Shown: in pieces, positions 1 to 6,768 of the stretch
How positions within the stretch are numbered: position 1 is the first letter of the stretch
Layout: every line of letters starts with the position of its first letter
NCBI RefSeq assembly: GCF_013304735.1
Contig: NZ_JAAITI010000005.1
Coordinates: 1 to 64,000 of the forward strand
Length of the DNA stretch: 64,000 bases
Reading direction: 5' to 3'
Source of the DNA: Blautia luti
Lineage (GTDB): Bacteria > Bacillota > Clostridia > Lachnospirales > Lachnospiraceae
The notes under the pieces: generated by a model
Database searches by the model: none
The model's input: only the letters and a program-made list of their open reading frames with translations
What the model was told of the DNA's origin: nothing
Position numbers and translations under genes: made by a program

Positions 1-114
1 TACTACACCGAAAGGTGTGTTACTTGTTAAGTTGGTTGAACCGCCGTGTACGGAACCGTACGCACGGTGGTGTGAGAGGTCGGGAAAATTTATTTAATTT
101 TCCCTCCTACTCGA
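1..114 (+). mobile_element. 3' end of a group II intron (domains V and VI)
   Basis: Positions 38-71 form a 34-nt hairpin with the look of bacterial group II intron domain V: a GAACCGCCGT stem start, a GGAACC-type loop region and a closing ACGGTGGT. It is followed by GTGAGAGG and a second hairpin (about 75-108) ending CCTACTCGAT, which fits domain VI with its branch-point adenosine and an AY 3' end near 114. The body, including any maturase gene, lies left of the window. The 3' exon begins about 60 bp before spoIIM, so the intron sits in an intergenic site. The exact splice boundary is inferred. Confidence 0.8.
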
Positions 115-174
115 TTGCCCGGAAACAGGTTATATTACGGAGAGTTTGGACGTAAACTGGTACAGGGTGAGTGA

Positions 175-783
175 ATGGAAAAAAGAAATGAAAGCAGAAA
201 ATGGAAAACAGCTGGTCGTTTTCCGGCAGAGATTCTTTTTCTGACCGGTTTTCTGGTGGGAAATATCATACCGAATCTGATCTGGAAAATGGAATGGAAA
301 CAGAAAACCCTGGCTTCTTTCTATCTGATCCGGAATTTTGCGGGGAAAGATATTTCCGGCGGAGCATATTTGCTGGAAGTGTTACGACACAGGGGAGTAC
401 TCTTTCTTTTTCTGTTTTTCTGTGGGTTTACCATATTTGGGGTACCGCTGTCAGTGGCTTATATGCTGATTCTTGGGATGGAGACAGGACTTATCCTGAC
501 TTTATCCGTGCTGGAATTTGGTATTTACGGAGGTGTGGCCGGGGCCGGACTTCTGATTCCTCAGTATGTGATCTATATTCCGGTGTATTTTTATCTTGCT
601 GGTCTTGTATACAGACAGTCCTATGATATCTGGAAAAACTATGGGCTTGTACCTCAGAAATCGAGGCTATATATCCGGCAGGGAATGACTGCATTTCTGG
701 TGTATACAGGGGGAATTCTTGCGGAAAGTTTCCTGAATCCGTGGATTCTTGAGAAAGTTGTAAAGGGGCTGAAATTTTTTTGA
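175..783 (+). CDS. spoIIM: Stage II sporulation protein M
   Basis: A 202-residue integral membrane protein, the usual SpoIIM length. It has several hydrophobic segments (about 20-36, 72-105, 107-150 and 165-187). In the family, SpoIIM works with SpoIID and SpoIIP in the forespore engulfment machinery that remodels septal peptidoglycan. The gene lies directly upstream of xerD, a pairing common in Clostridia and Bacilli, which supports the call. An AGGGTGAG ribosome binding site precedes the ATG. A group II intron ends about 60 bp upstream and could affect its promoter. I assign it by overall sequence pattern and context. Confidence 0.85.
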   Translation: MEKRNESRKWKTAGRFPAEILFLTGFLVGNIIPNLIWKMEWKQKTLASFYLIRNFAGKDISGGAYLLEVLRHRGVLFLFLFFCGFTIFGVPLSVAYMLILGMETGLILTLSVLEFGIYGGVAGAGLLIPQYVIYIPVYFYLAGLVYRQSYDIWKNYGLVPQKSRLYIRQGMTAFLVYTGGILAESFLNPWILEKVVKGLKFF

Positions 784-987
784 AAAAATTTTTTACAATA
801 TGTAGTGATGGTTTCCATAAAATCTGCGATATTTGGTGGTTTGAGGCGGAAAGTGTTGAAATTGCGTGGTTTTGCGCTGAAAAACCGTTTGATTTTATGT
901 AAAATACACAGTATAATTCAGTCATAAAAGAATACAGATTTTACGATTTTGTTGATAATGAGTTATTTAGAAACGGGATGTAAGAGA

Positions 988-1872
988 ATGGACATAGAGA
1001 TACGGGAATTTATTACATATTTACATAATAGAAAAAGAACATCTCATAATACAGAGGTGTCATATCAGAGAGATCTGAAGAAGATGGCAGCATATTTTGA
1101 AGGGCGTGGAATTTATGATATCCGTGAAGTGGGAGAGCTGGAACTGGGGGGATATCTCAGTTACATGGAGAGAGGACAGTTTGCCTCTTCTACCATTTCC
1201 AGAAATGTGGCTTCGATCCGTGCACTGTTTCAGTATCTTCAGCAGGAAGGCCGGATTGAGAGAGATCCATCCCTGGAACTGAAGCCACCTAAGGTTGAGA
1301 AGAGGATGCCGGAGATTCTTTCTGTGGATGAAGTGGACAGACTTCTGAGACAGCCGGATTTGAATACCCCGAAAGGAATTCGGGACAGCGCCATGCTGGA
1401 ACTTCTTTATGCGACAGGAATGCGTGTCAGTGAACTGCTTCACCTGAATCTGGAGGATATGAATCTTCAGCTTGGTTATGTGGTCTGTCACGATGAAGAG
1501 AAGGAACGGGTCATTCCTGTGGGAAATGTGTGCAGGAATGCCATGGAGAAATATCTGAAAGAAGCCCGTGGAACATTTGTGAAAGAAAATGAGACACAGA
1601 GCCTTTTTACCAACTGTTCAGGAAAGTCCATGAGCAGACAGGGGTTCTGGAAAGTGCTGAAGGGATATGCGGAAGAAGCAGGAATCCAGCATGATATCAC
1701 ACCACATACCCTGAGACATTCTTTTGCCGCACATATGCTGCAGAACGGGGCGGATGTAAAGAGTGTACAGGAAATGCTGGGACATTCGGACATTTCCACT
1801 ACACAGATCTATTTGAATTTTGGTGTTGCAAAAATGCGCGATGTGTATATGAAGGCGCATCCGAGGCATTAA
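988..1872 (+). CDS. xerD: Tyrosine recombinase XerD
   Basis: Site-specific tyrosine recombinase of 294 residues, which together with XerC resolves chromosome dimers at dif. An N-terminal SAM-like core-binding domain (about 1-85) precedes the catalytic domain. The catalytic set is visible: R146 (ATGMRVSEL), H240 and R243 (HTLRH), H266 (LGHSDIS) and nucleophile Y275 (TTQIY). I chose the ATG at 988 because it follows a GTAAGAG site and gives the family length. An in-frame ATG at 949 would add 13 unlikely residues. The gene follows spoIIM by about 200 bp of AT-rich sequence that holds nothing else I can name. Confidence 0.93.
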   Translation: MDIEIREFITYLHNRKRTSHNTEVSYQRDLKKMAAYFEGRGIYDIREVGELELGGYLSYMERGQFASSTISRNVASIRALFQYLQQEGRIERDPSLELKPPKVEKRMPEILSVDEVDRLLRQPDLNTPKGIRDSAMLELLYATGMRVSELLHLNLEDMNLQLGYVVCHDEEKERVIPVGNVCRNAMEKYLKEARGTFVKENETQSLFTNCSGKSMSRQGFWKVLKGYAEEAGIQHDITPHTLRHSFAAHMLQNGADVKSVQEMLGHSDISTTQIYLNFGVAKMRDVYMKAHPRH

Positions 1873-1909
1873 CCTGTAAACAGAAATATAATATTAAGCA
1901 GAAAAAAAT

Positions 1910-1952
1910 AAGAACCGACGCTTCCAAAGAAAGGAAGAACGCCGGTTCTTTT
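1910..1952. terminator. Intrinsic terminator between xerD and aroF
   Basis: AAGAACCG pairs with CGGTTCTT, with an inner CTTCC/GGAAG pairing, and TTTT follows. It lies between the converging xerD and aroF and could serve both. A second inverted repeat (TCAAGGG at 1967, CCCTTGA at 1997) lies closer to aroF. Confidence 0.7.
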
Positions 1953-2031
1953 GATGTGCATTTCAGTCAAGGGAATATTTGCAATCCCGTAGGGACCCCT
2001 TGATTTGTTAAAACTGCAGATCGGACAGATC

Positions 2032-3063
2032 TTAGCAGTTCTCAGCAATCGTATAAAGCAGTTTCTCTGACTCATCCCATCCAAGGCATGCATCTGTGAT
2101 GGATTTACCGTAGATGTGATCTCCACCGATCTTCTGGTTGCCTGGCTCGATATAGCTCTCGATCATGAGACCTTTTACCATGGTATGAAGCTCAGGATCT
2201 ACCTGACGGCTGTGAAGAACTTCACTTGCGATACGAACCTGCTGTTCGTAATGCTTGTTGGAGTTGGAATGGTTGGTATCCACGATCACTGCCGGGTTGG
2301 CAAGGTTCTTTGCGTGGTATTTGTCATAGAGAAGACGAAGATCCTCATAATGGTAGTTCGGGATGGCTTCCCCATGTTTGTTTACCGCACCACGAAGGAT
2401 TGCGTGGGAGAGCGGGTTACCGGTGGTCTCAACTTCCCAGCTTCTGTAAATGAAGCGGTGAGCGCCCTGTGCTGCAACGATGGAGTTCAGCATAACGCTG
2501 TAGTCGCCACTGGTAGGATTCTTCATACCAGCCGGAACGTCCATGCCGCTGACTGTCAGTCTGTGCTGCTGATCTTCAACAGAACGTGCACCTACAGCAA
2601 CGTAGGAAAGAAGATCAGAAAGATAACGGTAGTTCTCTGGGTAAAGCATCTCATCTGCACAGGTAAAACCACTTTCGCGGATGGCACGTATGTGCATCTT
2701 ACGGATTGCAATCAGTCCGGCAAGAAGGTTCGGTTTCTTCTCAGGATCCGGCTGATGGACCATTCCTTTGTATCCTTCTCCGGTTGTACGTGGTTTGTTT
2801 GTGTAAACACGCGGGATAATGAGGACTTTATCCTCGATCTTTTCCTGTACTTTGCGAAGTCTTAAAAGATAATCGCATACAGCATCTTCGTTATCTGCAG
2901 AACATGGTCCGATGATAGCGAGGAATTTATCAGATTTTCCGGTGAAAACGTCGCGAATCTCAGCATCGCGTTTCTCCTTGAGAGCCTGAAGTTCAGCATC
3001 GATGGGATACTGATTGCGGATTTCCTCAGGAGTTGGCAGTTTTTTTATGAATTCAAAACTCAT
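2032..3063 (-). CDS. aroF: 3-deoxy-7-phosphoheptulonate (DAHP) synthase, class I
   Basis: A 343-residue type I-alpha DAHP synthase (AroF/G/H type). It condenses phosphoenolpyruvate and erythrose 4-phosphate in the first step of the shikimate pathway. Recognisable blocks are IIGPCSA near residue 51, PRVYTNKPRTT, GARSVEDQQHR, VPAGMKNPTSG, the metal/phosphate-binding VDTNHSNSNK, and IGGDHIYGKSITD near the end. It stands alone with its own promoter (3104-3132) and is convergent with xerD. It supplies the pathway whose quinate/shikimate branch is encoded 33-46 kb away in this window. The ATG is preceded by GGAGG at a good distance. I see no T-box or peptide attenuator in its short leader. Confidence 0.95.
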   Translation of the reverse strand: MSFEFIKKLPTPEEIRNQYPIDAELQALKEKRDAEIRDVFTGKSDKFLAIIGPCSADNEDAVCDYLLRLRKVQEKIEDKVLIIPRVYTNKPRTTGEGYKGMVHQPDPEKKPNLLAGLIAIRKMHIRAIRESGFTCADEMLYPENYRYLSDLLSYVAVGARSVEDQQHRLTVSGMDVPAGMKNPTSGDYSVMLNSIVAAQGAHRFIYRSWEVETTGNPLSHAILRGAVNKHGEAIPNYHYEDLRLLYDKYHAKNLANPAVIVDTNHSNSNKHYEQQVRIASEVLHSRQVDPELHTMVKGLMIESYIEPGNQKIGGDHIYGKSITDACLGWDESEKLLYTIAENC

Positions 3064-3103
3064 AGTACTTTATTCCTCCATAATTATAACATTTCGGTTA
3101 TTA

Positions 3104-3132
3104 ATTATAAACGATTATCGCCCGCTTGTCGA
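3104..3132 (-). promoter_or_regulatory. Promoter of aroF
   Basis: On the minus strand TCGACA (3132-3127) and TATAAT (3109-3104) are separated by 17 bp, about 40 bp upstream of the aroF start. It overlaps the 3' end of the upstream spoVB-like gene. Confidence 0.6.
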
Positions 3133-4439
3133 TAGGGAAATTTTAGCGCTTTCACGTGTAGAAGGGAAAGGAGCAGTTCACCCAGAAAAATGCCGTAAAA
3201 ATAGCCTCGAATCCCAATTGCCGGAATCATAAAAACAACAGAAAAAATACGGATGAGAATGCCGGCAGCGCTGTGGATCAGGCAGCGCCCCGGCCTTCCA
3301 AGCCCCTGAAGGATGCTGGCGAGCATGGTGTTGGTATAAAGAAAAGGACAGCTGAAAGAAAGATACCGTATGTAAGTTCCGGCAGTTTGGCTGTGAAAAA
3401 GCAGTGTTCCAAGGAATGGTCCAAAGAGAAAGAATCCGCTTCCACACAAAAATCCCAGAAACATGCAGAGAAAAAAAGTCTGGTCTGTGACATGGCGGAT
3501 CTGTTTCTGATCTCCAAGGGCATCCATTCTTGCGACAGAGGGCATCAGCATTACAGCTGCGGAAGTTGTAAGGGTGGAAGGAAACAGGAGCAGGGGAAGG
3601 GCCATTCCCGTAAAGATCCCGTAAATTTTCAGTGCCTCTGAAGAAGTCATTCCACAGCGAATCAGCATCTGTGGAATCAGAACCGCTTCTATGCTTCCGA
3701 GAAGTGTCAGGAGGATGCGGTTCAGGGATATGGGGAAAGACAGGGTAAAAAGATCTTTTATCAGCGGAAAAATTTTAACGGAAGTTTTTTCTTTTACAGG
3801 ATGATTTCCAAAATGAAAAGAAACCATAAGGAGTGATATCAGAGAAGCGGCAGCTTCTCCTGCGAGGGAACCGCCGGCTGCGATCATCGCAGTGACCGGA
3901 CGGCCTTCGGAGAGAAAGATCAGATACAGGATATAAGTGGCACCGATCCGGACAGCCTGCTCGCTAAGCTGCACAGCTGCGGGTACAGAAGCTTTTTTCC
4001 GGGCATAATAATAGCTGTCAATGCAGGAGTGAATGGCGCAGAGTGGTATACTGGCAGCCGTCAGCCGAAGAAGATCGGAGGTCCCGGGTGCTTTCAGGAT
4101 TGTGGAAGCAAAAAAATCTGCATGCCGAAAAAGCAGAAAACCGGTTACAGCAGAAAAAAAGACAGCCGCAAAGATTCCCGTAACCAGAGAAAAATATGCC
4201 TCCTTTTTTTCCTGAAGAGCAAGTCTGGACGCAATCAGCCGGGAAAGTGCAGACTGGATTCCGGTATAAGAAAGAGCAGCCATAAGTCCCTGCAGAGGAA
4301 GGATCAGCTGATACAGACCAAGACCTTCCGCACCAATGGCATGGGATAGGAATATCCTATAAAAGAAACCAGCAATACGGCTGACAAGTCCCGTGCAGGC
4401 AAGAATCAAGGTTCCTTTGAGAAATACTTTTTTTGACAT
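3105..4439 (-). CDS. spoVB: Stage V sporulation protein B-like polysaccharide flippase
   Basis: A 444-residue, highly hydrophobic MOP-superfamily protein with roughly twelve to fourteen predicted membrane segments. The N-terminal pattern (SKKVFLKGTLILACTGLVSR, then GAEGLGLYQLILPL) is typical of SpoVB and its YkvU/YtgP relatives, which move lipid-linked oligosaccharides in cortex or cell-wall synthesis. The ATG at 4439 is used because the family motif starts there. A longer frame back to 4583 would overlap iscR and add 48 implausible residues. It is divergent from iscR. Which SpoVB paralogue it is cannot be settled from sequence alone. Confidence 0.8.
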   Translation of the reverse strand: MSKKVFLKGTLILACTGLVSRIAGFFYRIFLSHAIGAEGLGLYQLILPLQGLMAALSYTGIQSALSRLIASRLALQEKKEAYFSLVTGIFAAVFFSAVTGFLLFRHADFFASTILKAPGTSDLLRLTAASIPLCAIHSCIDSYYYARKKASVPAAVQLSEQAVRIGATYILYLIFLSEGRPVTAMIAAGGSLAGEAAASLISLLMVSFHFGNHPVKEKTSVKIFPLIKDLFTLSFPISLNRILLTLLGSIEAVLIPQMLIRCGMTSSEALKIYGIFTGMALPLLLFPSTLTTSAAVMLMPSVARMDALGDQKQIRHVTDQTFFLCMFLGFLCGSGFFLFGPFLGTLLFHSQTAGTYIRYLSFSCPFLYTNTMLASILQGLGRPGRCLIHSAAGILIRIFSVVFMIPAIGIRGYFYGIFLGELLLSLLHVKALKFPYRQAGDNRL

Positions 4440-4483
4440 GGATAACCTGGAGCCTTTTTTGTCAGTATATGAAGAAGTTAGTC

Positions 4484-4512
4484 TTGACAGAACCATAGGT
4501 TTCTGATAGAGT
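4484..4512 (+). promoter_or_regulatory. Promoter of iscR-iscS-iscU
   Basis: TTGACA (4484-4489), a 17-bp spacer and TAGAGT (4507-4512). The spacer contains CCATAGGTTTCTGA, a plausible Rrf2-family operator, which would give autoregulation. The operator part is inference. Confidence 0.6.
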
Positions 4513-4561
4513 AAACATGAAATCTGAGGAAAACACTGGGAATTGAAAAAGAGGTGAGCGG

Positions 4562-4990
4562 ATGAAACTGTCAACAAGAGCAAAATACGGACTTAAGGCC
4601 CTGATAGACCTTGGTCTTTACAGTGAAAAAGAAGCGGTCTCGCTTCAGAGTATTGCGGGCCGTCAGAATATATCAGTCAGCTATCTGGAACAGCTGATGG
4701 CGCTTTTGAAGAAAGCGGGCCTTGTGAAGAGTGTCCGCGGTGCTGCCGGAGGATACTTTCTTGGAAGACCGGCAGAAGAGATTTCAGTGGGAGATATCCT
4801 TCGTGTTCTGGAGGGCGGCCTGGAGGCTGCTACATGCCCGGGAACAGAAGGTGACGGAGGCTGCCAGGGTTCTGATCTCTGCGTAGCTAAATTAGTGTGG
4901 AAGAGGATCAACGACAGCATCACAGATGCGGTGGATACACTGATGCTCAGTGAGCTGATCGAAGAAAGCCGGAGAATACACGAAAAATAA
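4562..4990 (+). CDS. iscR: Rrf2/IscR-family iron-sulfur cluster regulator
   Basis: A 142-residue transcriptional regulator with an N-terminal winged helix (starting KLSTRAKYGLKALIDL, wing around GAAGGYFLGRP). C92, C101 and C107 match the three-cysteine [2Fe-2S] ligand cluster of IscR (C92, C98 and C104 in E. coli). It is followed immediately by iscS and iscU, so it most likely senses cluster status and represses its own operon. GAGGTGAG precedes the ATG. The strong promoter upstream carries a candidate operator. Confidence 0.93.
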   Translation: MKLSTRAKYGLKALIDLGLYSEKEAVSLQSIAGRQNISVSYLEQLMALLKKAGLVKSVRGAAGGYFLGRPAEEISVGDILRVLEGGLEAATCPGTEGDGGCQGSDLCVAKLVWKRINDSITDAVDTLMLSELIEESRRIHEK

Positions 4991-5015
4991 TTATCCTGAA
5001 CAGGAGGAAAAGAAA

Positions 5016-6203
5016 ATGGGAAAAATGATATATCTGGACAATGCGGCTACCACAAAGACCGCACCGGAAGTTGTGGAGGCAATGCTGCCATATTTTACAG
5101 AGTTTTACGGAAATGCTTCAACCGTTTATGATTTTGCGGCAAACAGTAAAGCTGCCATCGCAAAAGGAAGACAGCAGATCGCAGACGTGATCGGAGCCAA
5201 GAAAGAGGAGATCTATTTCACAGCGGGCGGTTCCGAGTCTGACAACTGGGCTCTGAAAGCAACTTTTGAGGCATACAAGAATAAAGGTAACCATATCATC
5301 ACAACAAAGATCGAGCATCATGCAATCCTTCATACCTGCGAATACCTTGAAAAAGAGCGCGGTGCGAAGGTCACATATCTGGATGTGGATGAGAACGGTT
5401 TCATTGACCTGGATGAACTTCAGAAAGCCATCACACCGGAGACCATCCTGATTTCTGTTATGGCTGCAAACAATGAGATCGGTACTCTTGAGCCGCTGAA
5501 AGAGATCGGACAGATCGCACATGAGCATGGAATCCTGTTCCATACAGACGCTGTTCAGGCATTCGGCCAGATCCCGATCAATGTAGATGAGTTTAACATT
5601 GATATGCTCAGCTCCAGCGGACATAAGATCAACGGACCGAAAGGAATCGGTTTCCTCTATATCCGTAAAGGTGTTAAGATCCGTTCCTTCGTACACGGCG
5701 GAGCACAGGAGAGAAAACGTCGTGCAGGTACAGAGAACGTTCCTGGTATCGTAGGATACGGTCTTGCAGCAGAGCGTGCAAACAAATCCATGAAAGAGCG
5801 TACTGCAAAAGAGATCGAGATTAGAGATCATATGATTAACAGAATTCTCACAGAGATCCCGTACGTACGTCTTAACGGAGATAAGGTAAAACGTCTTCCG
5901 AACAACGTAAACGTAAGCATTCAGTTCATCGAGGGTGAGTCCCTTCTTCTGATGCTTGACAACTTCGGAATCTGTGCATCCAGCGGTTCTGCATGTACAT
6001 CCGGTTCTCTGGATCCGTCACATGTTCTGCTGGCTATCGGCCTTCCTCATGAGATCGCACACGGATCACTCCGTATGACATTAAGCGAGGAGACAACAAT
6101 GGAGGACGTTGATTTTGTAGTAGATAAACTGAAAGATATTACTGCAAACTTAAGAAGTATGTCTCCATTATATGAAGATTTTATTAAAAAGCAGAAAAAA
6201 TAA
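5016..6203 (+). CDS. iscS: Cysteine desulfurase (NifS/IscS type)
   Basis: A PLP-dependent class V aminotransferase-fold enzyme of 395 residues. It releases sulfur from cysteine as a persulfide for Fe-S cluster assembly. K204 (SSSGHKINGPKG) is the PLP-binding lysine and C327 (ASSGSACTSGS) the persulfide-forming cysteine. The longer SACTSGS loop is typical of the NifS/IscS subclass that hands sulfur to a scaffold. It lies 25 bp after iscR and 28 bp before iscU, with AGGAGG in front of its ATG, so the three genes form one operon. Confidence 0.96.
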   Translation: MGKMIYLDNAATTKTAPEVVEAMLPYFTEFYGNASTVYDFAANSKAAIAKGRQQIADVIGAKKEEIYFTAGGSESDNWALKATFEAYKNKGNHIITTKIEHHAILHTCEYLEKERGAKVTYLDVDENGFIDLDELQKAITPETILISVMAANNEIGTLEPLKEIGQIAHEHGILFHTDAVQAFGQIPINVDEFNIDMLSSSGHKINGPKGIGFLYIRKGVKIRSFVHGGAQERKRRAGTENVPGIVGYGLAAERANKSMKERTAKEIEIRDHMINRILTEIPYVRLNGDKVKRLPNNVNVSIQFIEGESLLLMLDNFGICASSGSACTSGSLDPSHVLLAIGLPHEIAHGSLRMTLSEETTMEDVDFVVDKLKDITANLRSMSPLYEDFIKKQKK

Positions 6204-6231
6204 TAAAAACACTTGCCAGGAGGAAAAAATA

Positions 6232-6678
6232 ATGTATAGTGAAAAAGTAATGGATCATTTTCAGCATCCACGTAATGTAGGTGAGATTGAGAACGCAAGC
6301 GGCGTGGGTACTGTAGGAAATGCAAAATGCGGCGATATTATGAGAATATTCCTTGACATTGATGACGAAACTCATATTATCAAAGACTGCAAATTCAAAA
6401 CATTTGGATGCGGTGCGGCAGTTGCAACAAGCAGCATGGCAACAGAGCTTGTAATGGGTAAAACCATTGAGGAAGCTATGGAAGTAACAAACAAAGCCGT
6501 TATGGAGGCTCTGGACGGACTTCCGCCAGTAAAGATTCACTGTTCCCTGCTTGCTGAGGAAGCAATTCATGCGGCTCTCTGGGATTATGCAGAGAAACAT
6601 CACATTAAGATCGAAGGTCTTTCCAAACCGAAGTCTGATATCCACGAAGGTGAAGAGGACACAGAAGAGGAATATTAA
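6232..6678 (+). CDS. iscU: Fe-S cluster assembly scaffold (IscU/NifU N-domain type)
   Basis: A 148-residue scaffold protein on which [2Fe-2S]/[4Fe-4S] clusters are built from IscS-derived sulfur. Ligand cysteines C33, C60 and C104 and the conserved D35 (AKCGD) are present. The acidic C-terminal tail (EGEEDTEEEY) extends slightly beyond the minimal IscU. I start at 6232, where CCAGGAGG sits at proper spacing. An in-frame ATG at 6172 lies inside iscS and is unlikely. The HscA/HscB-binding LPPVK motif is present around residues 97-101. Confidence 0.95.
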   Translation: MYSEKVMDHFQHPRNVGEIENASGVGTVGNAKCGDIMRIFLDIDDETHIIKDCKFKTFGCGAAVATSSMATELVMGKTIEEAMEVTNKAVMEALDGLPPVKIHCSLLAEEAIHAALWDYAEKHHIKIEGLSKPKSDIHEGEEDTEEEY

Positions 6679-6768
6679 TTCCTTATATTTACGATCATAA
6701 CCGAGGCATGAGCAAGCTTCAATCGAACAGAAACCGTAAGCCATTGAAAGGACAGGTAAGTAAGAAGC

